A stretch of 64,000 nucleotides of DNA from Bradysia coprophila (taxonomy: Eukaryota; Arthropoda; Insecta; Diptera; Sciaridae), in NCBI RefSeq assembly GCF_014529535.1, contig NW_023503409.1, forward strand, positions 5,456,390-5,520,389, in the 5' to 3' direction. Made by a program: the position numbers and the translations under genes. A model generated the notes under the pieces. The model was given only the letters and a program-made list of their open reading frames with translations. It searched no databases and was not told the origin of the DNA. How positions within the stretch are numbered: position 1 is the stretch's first letter; the number at the start of each line of letters is the position of its first letter. Positions 23,101 through 38,100 of the stretch are shown piece by piece.

Positions 23101-26100
23101 TAGAAATGCACAAGTACACGGCAACAGTAAAATCGTTTATTCAAATTAGATTTTTCATTTTATAAATTTGATAAAAATCATTAAATAGAGTCTTTTTACT
23201 GCATATGGTTTTTTGGGTTCTCTTTTCTAATTATTTTGGCTTCGACGTTGTGAAGTCTTTGCTGATAAATCAGGAATCTGTTATTTTGTGGGTAGGTAGG
23301 CACATTATAATGAATCGAAGCAAGTATTACAACAAAAATGTAGTTATTTTAGAATTATTACCTGAACAATGTTCATTTAACACGATTAAAAAATTTAAAC
23401 AAAAATTCAAAACGTGTTAAAAACTTCAAGTTCATTTGATATTTCATAATTTCGTTGTTATCACCGATTCTCGTACACTTGAAACGACATAAATTTCATG
23501 GGTCGTCTACGTTTTTGTTCCGATTAATTTAATTTTATTGTCAAAGTTAACATGCTCTATGTTGTTGGGACTGACAATGAACGTTACACCCGAAAATGAA
23601 AACTAATTTCTAGTGCACTTTGTAATTCGTAATTTACGATGTCCGTTTTCATTTCTGTTTTGTGAATGTATTATCACCAAGCATGATTCGAATGAAAGCG
23701 ATAGATTGCAAACGTTCCTCAGAATTAGAGTTCAATGCAATGTAAAAGACGAGCTAAATACGATAGCAATGGAAGAAGGGAATGCAAAGATTACGAAACC
23801 ATTTTCGTGCCTCAGTCGAGAGATAGAGAAACATGTTAATAATAATGTTTAAATTACTGGAACAACTTTCAATATCAAAATCAATAATTTGTGCATAATT
23901 CGAAGCATAACTTTATTGCAGGGTGTTCATAAGAAGTTTTTCTTTTGCTCAGGATGATGTTACTTTGAAATTACTGCTATCAATAATGACAACAAAAATA
24001 ATGACAAGCTCTGGGTAATGCAGTCATTTATATTGTAAAATGTATGTTAAACAAATTGAAGTACAAGATTTGAAATCAGCCAATTAAAAATATTTTGCTC
24101 GCTGGAAGTAATAGACCCGATAATAATACTGGTTTGCTTGCCGCCTGTAACAAGTTAAAAATACAACAAGTATCCAATTAAAAACGCACGACATCAGCAC
24201 AGGTTTTGAATGGTGAATATGATTTTTATCATTTTTAACACAGAATCAAGCACCTAGGCCGTCGTCATTGGTAATTGGTATTTTTACCTTTTTACTTTAA
24301 GTCTGTTGCAAGTACCTCGAAGGTCAATCTTGAACAGTCTCTCAATCACATTTCTTTTATCTTGGTGGGATTCGACATGATAAATTACTGAAAACTATTT
24401 TATAAGCGAATATCCAACGTTCTCTCTGAAAAAACTTTCTACACCTTGCCCATCATTATCTTTTCAATTTAAATCAGATAAATGGCATTCCGCATTGCCA
24501 CCCTATGATGCATCCAATGCAGTTCGACTCAGAACATAAACTACGAAATATTATATTTTATTGGCTTTTGTATGATTTTGTTTACGAGCTCGTGCTAAAT
24601 ATTAACATACTACAATCGTGCATGAAATGAAATTTTTATTGGAATTTGTATTGAATTGTGAGACGATTGTTTCAATAAATGTCAAACTAGCATTCAGCAT
24701 GATACCAACAGCCAGCAATCTTCTGGATAATAATGTTGCGACACACGAAATTATATTTGTGTTACTGTACGAAAGCGTACCTATCTCATTAAAAAAAAAA
24801 TCGAAAAACTCTGATCACATAATCTCATTAACAATAAATCTTTTCTTATTATTATGTGTCAAATGACGTAATTACTGCGAAATTTCTATATTTTAACTTA
24901 GACATTTTCACCATTAAACCCATTAAACCTCTGAACCTGCTCATTAAAAACATAATTATAGAACAAAGAAGTGCGAATTATATTTATTTAGACTCAGGCT
25001 TCTCATTATTAATAATATACAGACTGGAGATTGAATAATATTCTGCTAGTAAATCAAGTTCCAAGTTGTAAATGCAATTTTTCCGATATGACACTACAAA
25101 CTTAACACACCACTACAACTTCTCAAACGAATTAAACGCTACACATTCATAAATAGCAAAAAAAAAACTAACCGCCAGAAATGCACTCATATATATCATG
25201 CCTATCGAATATGATATGGCTAAACTTCCTTATTGAGCATGCACAACATTTTGCGTGTGAACAATTTCTAATGACTTTATAATTATTTTCTAATGCTTAA
25301 AGTGGGTCGTTATCTCGGTTGTTATGCCAAGTAAAAAAAATTGCTCATTTCCAAATTAGTATAATTTTCATTATGTGTGCAAAATTGTGCTTTATTGGTT
25401 CACGATGGAATTTCCTTTTTTTTTCTTAAAATTAATCCACGTATCGATGGTTTAAATAGAGTATGTAATCAAAATAGAATTAAAAATAAAATAAAAAATA
25501 AAATCGTTTAGCGAGTGTGTTAAACACATTGGGTTCGTTTCAACAAATTCATGTAAAATAAATTAATTTAACATTAGGTTCACGAATACATAAGTTATCG
25601 CTGTAAAATCTAAAAAAAAGAGATGTATAGTGTGCTGTAGTCGATTTTGAAAGTGATTTTGGGTCGAGGTACTTAAGCTACTGATCTATTGATAACGACA
25701 AGAATGTTATTGGTAACTCCTCATTTCTGTTAAAATAAACTAGGTCCCACCTTTTGGGCGGGTCGGGTCCCTTGACTGATAATTTTTCCAAAATAATTAA
25801 TCAATTAAAGTGAAAGCAAAATAAAATTATCGAGCCTAATTTTTGTCAATTGAATTTCAATTGTCAAAAACCAGATTAGATCATTTCATTTTGCTTTTAC
25901 CGTCAATTGAATTTCAATTGTCAAAAACCAGATTAGATCATTTCATTTTGCTTTTACCTTATATTACACCTCGTATTACACACTATTATAATAAGGATCT
26001 GAAAAAATTTAGTTTTTGTGTGTCACCGCCTTCGTGATCAACTCAGGGTTGTCTTAACCTGGTTCTTTCAGAACCTTGATTATAATTATCTTAATTTATT

Positions 26101-29100
26101 TTAACTGATTTTTCATCTGGGTGAGAATGGACAATTCCTGAAGTCCAAACCTTTTTGTCACGGTATGGATGTAATAATCTAACACAATTCTCAATTTGAT
26201 ATATTTACTTCTACAAAAATGAAATGTTGTCACTTTGTATTCGTTCAAATTGTGCAATAATCCAATAAGACCCGAGTTGTTAAATAATGTAGTAAGATAC
26301 CGCAACTCGTGTCAATTACGGCCTTCGATTCGCTATAGCCGCAAACTTATCACTCGTCCGAGCTACCTAATATTGCAATACGATACCGCAACTCGTGTGA
26401 ATTACGACCCTCGCTTCGCTCGGGCCGCAAACTTCACACTCGTACGAGTTGTCTAATATTAGGTGTGGCCTAGCCGCAAACTTCTCACTCGTTCGAGCTG
26501 TCTAATATTGCAATATGATACCGCAACTCGTGTGAATTACGACCCTCGCTTCGCTCGGGCCGAAAACTTCACACTCGTCGGAGTTGTCTAATGTTAGAAT
26601 TGTAATACTATATGCTCACTGCATATGTAATTTCAGGTACAGTGGCCAACATGAATTCCACTCAATCCACACAGCTCACACTCTGTATCAGTATGATCCG
26701 CTGTGGTTTCCAAGGTTGTATTATTAGAAGGTTGCGCCAACAGACTTTTTCGTGGTGGCATTAAATCAAAAATAATTGCCGATACTGCATTGTATTTTAA
26801 ATTAGGCGAATTCTTCGCTGTGGCATTAATGCGAAAATGAAGTAACCAGAGCGAAGATAAATACTTAAATATGAATAATACCACTGTGGGGACCATTTCT
26901 ATTTCTCCATTTACCATTTACCACAAAAATATTCCGTGTGAAAGAAAAAAAAATGAATTTTTGCTTTGTTTACTTGACAGTTTGCTATCTCAAGGAGTAC
27001 TTTTTTGTTGAGTGGCAACCATACTTAAGTTAAAGCGGTAAATTATTTTGTTTACTTAAAAGTCATACGACTGTCCTAAAGGTTTGTTCCAATTAACTGT
27101 TAATCCGAACTTTGACAACAGGAACGACAACGACTTCATTCAAAACAGACGTATCTTCTTCTCTCAGTGAAGGGAATCATCAATGATCAATTACCAATAA
27201 TAATTATCAATTATCAACATAGTAAATGGAATAGCTTCCGACCTTAATCTCGGGAATTCCATTCCTCGTCGATTAAAAGAAATTTTATTAAAATCGGTTA
27301 AGAATTATTACTCAAGTTATCGTCATGACAAAAAAAATTGTTGCCAACAATTACGTTTTTGATAACATTTCATACAATATCGCCACAACACATTAAATTA
27401 TCATTAAATTATCATTATCACAATATCAATTATCAGCGGTGTATTATCATGTATTATCAAGTATCAACAGAGTAAAATCCTGTTTTTCTGGAATAGTTTC
27501 CAGAACCTTATACATTGCCCATCCTCGAACTTAACCTCAGAAATCCCATTCTTCTACGTTTTTAATAACATTTTATATAATATCACCACAACACATTCAA
27601 TTATCATTATCACAATATCAATTACCAGAATTGTATTATCAATTACAATTATCAATAAAATCATGTTTTTCTGGAATAGTTTCCAGAACCTTATCCCGAC
27701 ATAGCTCATCTTCGAACTTAACCTCTAGAATTTGATTCCTCGTCGATTAAAAAAAAAATCATCAAAATCGGTTAAGACTTACTCAAGTTATCGTCGTGAC
27801 AAAAAAAATGCTTACAAATAATTAAAGTTTTGATAATTTTTCATACACTGTATGGTTACTAACATTTTAGGGTATTTTCTGGCGTAAGACCCTTGACTTT
27901 CAGTCAAGGGAAAAATAGCATCTCTGTATCCGAACATTCCGTTCATTGATCACTCGGTTAAGAAGATAGTGTTAATTTCCCAAACTAGAACTTGTGCATA
28001 CTTGCAAGGTGTCGCTGTGATTGACCAAACAATTATAACAATCTTCGTTTATGTATTCAAATTGCATCAAACGTAACAAGCGAGTCGTGTGCGTGCCGTT
28101 AATACGTGAATTAGATACAAAAATGCAATTTTGCTACGTTCGTGTTAGCGGGATAATGTTTTTAAATAAATTTTAAAATCGATACACACCATTTCGATCG
28201 GTTTGACCCGACAAACACTTATCTGTAAGGTGAACATATTGTCTATATATGATATACATCATCGCCTTCAAATTTAATTATTAGTTTTCGTTTCGTTATT
28301 TTCAAAGGGCATCACATGCGCGGTAATTATTAATGCGATGGTATGCCGTATGAATATTTTCCATTATTTTAAACTTCTTACGTGATGATGCCGTAAGTTT
28401 TACCGAAAAAGGTTTTAACGTTAGGTTTTCGTTAAAAAATTTTAATTTTAAATATTAACCATCTCCGTCAGACATATCTTTGTTCATTATTAACATCGAC
28501 TACATAACCGAACAATTGATAACCGAATCACATTCTCATGTCGTTACTTTTTTTTTCTCTCCATCAGAAATTAATATAATAACAAGAATATATTTTAATT
28601 AAAAGGTCGTGTTAAATTTATGCATCCATTGTTGTGGTGCTACGTATTATACACGTCCAATTTATTTTCATTATTAAATTTGAATAACAGCGACCAGATA
28701 TATGAGTAAAAGATGCTCCTCGCAGGTAACATATAGCTTGATTGCTGAATGTATAGTAAATTAGAACCTGAAAAATTACAATTGAAATATATGGATTAAC
28801 AGCAGTACAATGCCTGTGTGTGATATATACAGAAGAGAAATGTTACATTATAAGTAAATTATCTCATTTTGATAGTTATATGTTTGTATTTCACCATTAT
28901 CGTTATTAAGATATCCCATTGAAGAGAAAACACAATGCAATAGTATACTGAATTTCCGCTATAATCCCCTTTGTTTTCGTAGTTCTTTTTTCGCTTTACA
29001 TTCTTTTTGCAATTAACTAGGCTTTAAGATGAATATGAGAAAAAAAAATTATTAAATCTTTGTACTGGGTGTTAACACACACTTACCTCAAGCGATATGA

Positions 29101-32100
29101 TTAATTCGATGGAAACGATTGAAGAATGAATTATTTTCTCATTCATGGAAATTTCAAGTAAATTGTAAGAACTCAAATGGAAAAACAAACAATTAATGTT
29201 CTTTTAACGGGAGTGAAACAGCCTTTTACATAACAAGGGATAATAACATAACAAGGGATAATAGTACATTACTTAACCATGGGGCAAATGATGGAAATGG
29301 TACTTCTTGTGTGAAATTTGCCGATCGAGGTGTAGCCAAGGTCGGTAAACGCACAAGAAATACCATTTCCATCATTCACCCCATTGCCAAGTAAGGCATT
29401 TTATTCAAAAACGAAAAATTTGAGGTAAAGTTTTGTATCCGTGCATTAAAGTTAACTTTACCTCACGTTTTTGAATAAAAAATGAAAAGTCGAGTTATCG
29501 TGTGAATCTAAGGCGAAGCCGACGTGACTTCTAAAATTAAGCTTTGTATAGTAAAACAATGATTTTCGACCCGCCATATAATAGTAGATCGCCTTCGTCT
29601 CAGCATACAAACTCCACACTCTTCAAAACAACGATTTTCCGATTATGTTTATTTTACCTCTTAAGTTCGGCTTAAGTTCGTAGCACATAGGAGGTAAAAA
29701 ATATTTTACTCTCACCTCACCACACCGCATTTGCTTGTTTGGACATTTTTAATTCGACCATCAGGTCCGGCCCTTCAGCTTAGGGTACATACTTTACATG
29801 CAAGCGATGCAAAAATCCTAATTTTGTCCACTATGAAGAGTTGGCAAGCATGTTCACCTCGGGGGGAAATACGAAATTCCACCTTGAGCGATTTTCGGCC
29901 CTCGCTTCGCTCTAGCAGCAAACTTTTGCTCTTGGTGGAATTTCCTATTTTCTCCCTTTGGTTAACAAAAACCTTTCTTTTCTTAGGAAAGTTCACATGC
30001 ATTTTTCGCTGTTTTTAATTCACAGTAGCCAAATTTTTTTTCAAGAAATTTTTCGATAACATTGTCAACATTATCAAGATAAAGCATTCGATCCCGTTTG
30101 TAAAAGTCCTTATCTTCGAGGTTTATAAGATCCATTTTTGTAGAGTTACAATTATTACTGGCGGTTCACTTACTTCTTAGTTTCTAACTTTTTTAAAGAG
30201 TATTCTGTATTCATAGTGGTAAGTACAGTACAGTCCAGTAAATTACTGGATAAAGAAAACTTCGTTATAGGTATCGACAACAATGCTTGAATTATGATAA
30301 TTCTTTCGCCTTGTAGAATCAATAATAATTTTCATTTCAGGACCACACCATGGCTTCTTCAAGCCTTTAAAATTATATTCGTCCCAACACAATGAAGTTC
30401 ATGTGTTGTTTCATTGATGTAAGGATTCGATTTTTATGTCGAATATTTTTACCGGAATTTTTCAAATAGTTCTCTGTCAGATTTCTAATTCAAACGAGCT
30501 GAACGGTAGCAAATATTTCAAACATTTTTCAGACTTTTTAACCATAAATTGCGAAAATCATTAAAATTTATTATGTCGCGTTGCAGTGTGATGATATTGT
30601 AAAGAATTGAACCAGTTTGTACTGTAATGTAAAGTTGCTGCAATTAAATACACTTGTTGTGCTTAGTTTATATAAATAGTGTGTATTTGAACAATTCGCG
30701 CTGATAGACTTCTTAAACTCAATTTTAATTATTAGAAATGGTATGGAACAACTATCGAATAAGGTGTAATTATCATGAAAATGTTTTTACTTTTATGTCT
30801 TTTCACTTATTTTTTACGAGCAGCATTTCCATAAAACGATTAAATTGTAAAAAACTGCATCTGAATTGCTTAAGTAAATGTGGAAAGACGGTTTAAAAGT
30901 GTCAAATTCCAAGTGACTAAACTTAGAAATGCTCGTAAAAAATGGATTTTATTTGTTTCTGAAACAGATTCTAATGAACCAAAATTTGATATTAATCTTA
31001 TGACATTTAATATCCAACTCTACAAGCTCTAAATGATTCATTCAAGTAATGAAAATCAGTGTATTTCGAAACTGCGCAATAAAAGAATGAATTTACGAAT
31101 ATTTCAAAGGTTTATTAGGTCAAAACAAATTTTCAAACCGCAAATATTCTGCTTGATCACCACACGTTTTTCGCACAGAATAAATATTATCGCTGGTTCG
31201 TTTGCCTTTCGAACAGGTTTGAAACTATTACTGAATTTTTTGTATTAGTTTTTTATGATTCTATTCAAAGGTCAGGTCATAAAAATGTAGAACGACATCA
31301 GTTTCACTCGGAAGATTTGTAAATTTAGCTCACTGTTTGCAGAAATCAAACAGAAGTCCAAGAATTTGCAATAAATAGACTTTCATCCGCCAAGAACACA
31401 ACAATTCTCCGAAATTTTCCGTCTTTATTTCAAATTGAAACAAACTTATCTCACCAAATATTCCGTAACACTAGTGAATAACAAGATTAATCAAATTGCA
31501 AGTATTGATAGCCCCTTGAGCATTCGTCATTGTGACTCTGAGCTGAGCGGGAATACCGTCGTGATATTCAGTTGACACAGGAATAGTTGCAGTTTGAGTT
31601 ACTGGTTGACCGGCGGCAACTGGACAGGATGGAGTCATTGTGTTGCAGGCGTTAGCGAGTGCTGGTGGGAGTGGAACTGAAATATAAAACTATTAAATTT
31701 TTTCTCATTGTGTGAGCAACACTATCTGTGATTACTTTCTCTTGTTTCACCAAAAACAGTTGACGATATTGCTAGTGTCATGCCAGCGGATGCAGCAGCT
31801 AGAAACGAATAGTAAAACATTGCCATACCTCATAGACGAACTATTTTAATAATATTTTTCTTACTCGGATTGAATCCAACTGTATATGTGACCGATTGTC
31901 CTTGGTTGACATGACATGGAGATGCATCGCATCCAACAATTACAAGTGAAGTAGGTTGAGGTAATCCACCACCACCTGAATAATTTTTTGGATAATTGAA
32001 AATTTCAACAGCAAAATGTCAAATAACTTTTGCATACATCCGATAACGGCGTGTCCCAAAATCATCGATGGAAGAACAGCGGCAACAAGTAATAAAGCAA

Positions 32101-35100
32101 ACATTTTGGTAGAGCTTCGATTTGGCTTTGCACAAAAGAAATCGAGAAATTCAACTGAGTTTTTGCCGACAAAATGGGCCAATATATAGAAATCGGGTGT
32201 CAAGAAACCATATCGGCTTCTGATAATAAATCTTTGCAAAAATTTAATGTGCGCATGGTCATTATCTAATGAAACCAGAGATTAGGCATTTTATTTGATA
32301 ATAATATACTTTCTTAAGGTGATAACAATTGACTTATAACGCTTATATAAGCATTTCATCCATATAAATTTTGTTGGGGACTTGTGTTCGACGGGACAAT
32401 CTATTTTCGTCCGGTTTGCCTATTGTTTTTTATCTCTGAATGCAATAAACACAATTTTATCGAATCGAAGTTCAACTTGTGACTTTATCATATTCACTAA
32501 TCTAATGCTTGCAGTCCCCCTAATCAACAGAGATTTTCCTTTCCATGTTTGTGAAGAACCTTCACAACTTAATAAATTGATTCACCATTGTATCTGTTTA
32601 TCCGTATTACCTTTTAGAAATTGCTAATCATCTGTTATCGACGACAGCAATGACAAAATAAATAATGGCCTTCGGTTAATGGGGTTTTATAAGAATGTAG
32701 GTTTGAATAATGCAAAAGATTTTATATTAACGCTAGTACTGTGAGCAAAAGAAGTAATAGATTCAGTTGTGATACGTTAGCTGTTCCTCAAGGTTAATTA
32801 TAAGAGGCAGTGTCGAGTAAGCCTAATTATAGACAGAAGTGATGTGTAATTGGAACAGTGTTGTTGCTAGACATTATCATTTCTGTTCAGTAGATGTATC
32901 TAAAAATGATAAGCCAAAATTGAACGAAAGCTCTTAAGATTTGTCAGTGTACTGTATCTTGCACATGATTTTAATTCGAGGGGAACCTACGCGAGCAAAC
33001 TCTGTCCCTATACCATCTACTTCCAATGCCGTCTATTGGCGCAGGTATTGGGGTACTATTTCCTTCTATTCGCAACGCATAAAAAACTTTGTACGATTTC
33101 GTGACAGAATTTCATACGTTTAGTTGTACGGCAGTATGGGTCATCAATAGCAAATAGCACCTGTCCTAGTAATAATTAATTACACACCCAGGCCAGTAGT
33201 GAAATATTACAGGAAAAAAGTACTCAAAAGTAAATTTGAAACTGATACGTTGGTGCTATCTCATATATGTGTTCACGTTACTGACTCCAACCTGTACTTA
33301 ACTAAATACATTCAAAGATATCTTTGTTTGTACAAAACAACAATGCGAATCTCATTATAATTTCTTAGATATTCAAAGAAAGAATAAAATCCCAAAAAAA
33401 TAATCTTTAAATCAATTTATAAAAAGTGTAATATCTCACTGTTCTTACACTCATAGAGAGATTACGTTCAACAACCTCCCGTACAATTTTAATTGAAGAG
33501 ATATACATATTTCACAAATTTATTGATGTTGTTGTTATAATGTGGCTATGGGATGGCCGTAAATTTGAATTTTAAATTATTTATTTTCGTTTTGCGATAC
33601 TATATATGAATGGACTGGCTGGCATTGAGTGTGAAATTTATTAGTTTTTAACGGATTAATTTTTTTTACATGATATAGGTGCCTAATGTAATTTCGATTT
33701 ATGCGTACATGCCTCTTTTTGCACGAAATGTGAAGAACAGCACCGAATTGTGTCGTGAATAGTTAGGAAATGTTTTCATTGATTGACCCGACATATTTTA
33801 CGGTAATATTTACTGACATATCTTCAACTGGATTTAATTATCTGTGTCACTGTTTGATTGGATTATCCAAAAGTATACACAAAATCGCGAATATTTTATA
33901 CCTTCAATTTGACTATATTTTTCCAAGCAACGTCATAGTACGTTATTTCACCATTTGTCGTTTTGTGTTACGTATGGTTCTAGCACCGACGAAACGAATG
34001 CACCAATAATAATGCCAGATACAGCACAATATAAAGGTATCGAATTTCGATGTGTGTCCTCTAAATACACAGATGTCCTTGGAACAAAACAATGGATATG
34101 TGTGACACAATAGTGTAAATATGTTGCAAAGTAAAGATATTTATTTGAATGGAATTGGATTAGAGATAATTAATTCAGTTTCAATTCTTGATTTAAATTA
34201 AATTTTGTTTGTACTGTGCATGCATAACCCATTATCATTGACATTATTGTGGTTCGTTATCATTATGGTTGGGCTATACCACTATGGATCTTATGTTACA
34301 AAATACACGATTTTCCATTTTACCTGAACTGAAATAAAATGCACATGCAATGTTGAATGAGTGTATTTCTATTCTACGACATTGTGTGACGATGACGAAC
34401 GAAGCGAAGTTTATAATAATGAATCCATTCCATATAATGTTTGTATATGCTTAGCTTATACACATACTATGTAGTTGGTCATATACCGTGTGCAACATTA
34501 CAGAAAAAAATATATTCGCAAATTCCCTTAATTTATAAGCGGAAATGTGTATGAATATTTATTGTAATGTTGCATGCACGCTACAACGAAATGTTGATTC
34601 GTTTTTAAAGAACATTATGATAATATTTGTCCATCAAGTTTGCTAGACACACAAATCAGTGTTTTAAACTTAGTTCAGGTGAAATTATAACTTTTTATGC
34701 TTGCCTTAACTTACTAGCCGTATTGTTGGTTATTCCTATAACACTAAGAAATCGTTATGTGCCTTCGTACGTCTATGTGCAAGATTACTCAGATTTTATT
34801 TGGAACAGATTTGATCACGGATCGTTTTCCAAAAAGATGGTGAAACACAGTGTACAACCAATTAATGTTACTCCATAATTACATTACAGGTATAGTTTGT
34901 TGGTTAAAAAAAAAAATCAGTTTCGGTCTGCTAAGTCTGAATTGAATTGAACTATGAAATTTTCCATATTTTGAAATAATCTTCACATTAATGCAGTGAA
35001 GAAAAAAAAATTGAATAAAGACATTTGATGTACAGACAATACGCGAGGCATTCTGGTAAGATGAGTTTTAAGTACAGTTTCACATTAGTGAGATCTGATC

Positions 35101-38100
35101 AATAATATGAATCTTAAGAATTTCATTATACCTAAGATGTGTGGCGAGGCGGTTTTTTTACTTCAAATGATTACAATGACCGGATTCTATTCTTTCAATA
35201 TTTCCAGGCTGTTTGATGTGCCTTATTTAGTTCTTGTTTTGGCTTTTCAAATTATCTCCACTTTACTTTGATCGAACGATAGTAACCAATTGACTTGTCA
35301 GATGTCTAAATTAATGTTAAAGCAATTTTTCTGTCAACTGTGAATCGTTTTATATCTCGATCGCTTTATTATTATTGGGACACTACGTACACAAAGAGAT
35401 TTAATTGATTGAAAAATAGAGGTGTCGAAATATGGTAGAACTAAAGATATTTGAAAATAGATTTAGCGGAACCATTGTACTTTGTTCATTGGGCTTCCTG
35501 GTTTCGTTGCGATGTCGGCACATTAGCACCATCTTTTGTTGGCAAAATCCAAACGGTGTGGGATCGAATACAGCAAATAATTAAGTCCATTTGTTCAACA
35601 TAATGAATTTCAGCGAAATTTCAAGTTCAAATTGAAAGAAAAAAAATTAATCTACAAAAACCTTCAGCTTATTAATCGCATAATGGGATTGTTTTCTTGT
35701 TCCAATAATTCTTTTCACGCGAATTTTTTTTCTTCCAAAACTGTTCTGCTTGAAAACATATGTGGGTTTTATGAAACTAATGGAGACGTTGTATCAATAA
35801 ATCATTTCAAATCTTTTGTTTCATTCAAGATTGGATTATGATTTTAATCAGATTAAATACTTTTATGATGGACTCAACGCGAAATATCGAAAGAAATGAA
35901 CTGCAAGAACATGATTTTTTTTCACTTATTCATTGTTAAGTGTATTGTATGATCAAAGAAAATTTAGCAATTTCATGCGATGGAAAGAATTCTGAAACAG
36001 TAAAATCTGTTCTGGTAAATATAATTATAATATTAATAAAAAAAGCTACCGTGGCTCATTGATTAATGCGTTTTTTGTTCGAATAAAAAATGCGGTAGGT
36101 TTCGTTACATTCCATCACACTAAATTATTTTATTGAAAAAACTAGTACCAAAGGTACTCATAAAACAGAAAAACAGCTCTCGTGCATTTTTTTAGTATGT
36201 CGAAAAGTGTTGTGTTAAAACTTCCGCTATTGTTCTTACATAAGGATCTCACGTCATTGTCTTGTCTTCTAACGAGAAACCTTTTTTTTCTTTTCTTATT
36301 TCTTCATTCATTTATTGAGATTAGATAAATTTCACACTGCATTATATTGACATAGTTTCGTTTTTCTGTTTCAACGTTTTCGTCGGAACGTTATAATATC
36401 GCGAGATATATTGATAAAGAGTCTGTTCAAGTCTCTTTTTAGAGCTTCCTGTGATGTTTTAAGTGTATATCGATGTAACAACTTTTTTTATATCAAAAAG
36501 CTGACATGCACTTAAAGTTGAGTAAAAAAGAATTGAAGTTGTCTTATGGGTTTACATTATAAAAATATTGTAGCATAATACAATGAAATTCTGATTTTTT
36601 ACGAAAAAAAAGGTTGTTGACTTTAACTAATATTTACCGTTTGTGTAACTTGGTGTGTATTTTAAGAAAAGAATTTTAATTTTTGAATTGTTTGGTTGGC
36701 AAATTCCTTAAGAGTAATTGAAACATATACTTCTCAACAATACATGGAATGCGAATTCAAACTTTATTCAAATACCGCGGATTATAGTTTAATGAAATTC
36801 ACATAATCCCACTACCTACGGTGCCGATAACAATAGTTATTTACGTATCTTTTGTGGACGGTAGATTGTGGACGAGTTGCAGTCAGAATGAAGTTACAAC
36901 TTTACATGGAAAGGGATCAAATTACGAGAATTTTTTTTTTTAATTTTGTCTCAAGGCATAAAATAGCTTTCTGCATGATTCATGCCTCGACAAGGTTGTA
37001 ATAATTCATGCACTTCTTTCGACGCCATCAGTCATAGATCCATTACATAACTCGAAAAAGTCGTGTGTTTATTAACATCGCCTGCTCCACGAAAACTCCA
37101 CTTTCCAGCCCTCGATCTGAAAATCACGATTCATCTTTTACTTAAAATAATGAATTTTCAGAAATTTTGCATATCTAGACGTTGACTCTGTCGAACGTGA
37201 TACATTGCCATAAATAACCACGCAATATTTCCATATTTTTGTACCCAAAACTTGGTTTTTTCAGTGTATTTTTATCATATTCCTTATTTGTAACACTAAA
37301 CATTTCTTTCTTTCTGCTTACAGGAGTGTCAAAGCCTTATCGAGAACAACCGGCGATTAATGGGTGACTCTACGTTAAGCTCTGAGCGAATAAATGGAAG
37401 TAACAGTTGTGTGGAGGAAACACTACTTCAAACTCAAATTGATTCATTGCAGTGGCAATTGAAGCAGGTCAGAGAACAATGAGCAATTATTGCGAAGCTA
37501 ATATTCGAAAGAAAAACTTCCACATAACAAAAAAAAAACTGTATTGCCGCAATAATGGTTGATAAATACTTTCCAACATTAACTAAAACGTACAAACTCA
37601 ACAGGAAATTTACTGGCAATTTCTTCAAATAATCTTAATTTCGCGAACAAATATTTGATAAATAAAAAACTAGTTACCGGTTTGATAGAGCCCATTGTTT
37701 ATATTTTGAGTTAATTGAATAGAATTTCTTTTAAAAAATAAAATGTGGTCAGGTGGAGTATGTACGAAACACTTACATGTGTATGTTGCTTGACTTTAAT
37801 TTAATTTTTCCCATGAACAAGAAAATTCGCAAGCATTTTACGCTCGACTGCCACCGTCTCGGCAGACATTACGCACATTAACATCGAAATAAAATCACCG
37901 AATCCGCCGTTACAGCATTTACATAACGTTAAAATAATTTCCATGTTTTTCATGTGCAAATACGGGTATCGTGTCGGTGTAGCGGGCGTAATTCAATGAC
38001 ATGTTTAGCAGATAATTCGTTAATTATTATGATTTGTAATTAAAAATGTATACAAATTTGAACTCGGTGATGGTTCAGCATAAAAATTACCACTTTGTTC

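Larger units (their letters stand above)
14030..37323 (+). other. 23.3-kb intron of the coiled-coil gene
   Basis: Bounded by GTTAGT at 14030 and ACAG at 37320-37323. Apart from the nested NPC2-like gene at 31471-32104 and the repeats listed separately, I see only AT-rich sequence with chance open frames. None of those frames shows codon bias, family motifs or consistent splice sites. Confidence 0.75.

Noticed and set aside
26633..26917. Minus-strand frame ending ECELCGLSGIHVGHC
   Set aside because: One Cys-x2-Cys and a His/Cys end could hint at a zinc finger of a retroelement gag, but the frame is short, isolated and unsupported by flanking structure.
33770..34009. 79-codon plus-strand open frame in the long intron
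   Set aside because: Composition matches AT-rich noncoding sequence; no motif or splice support.
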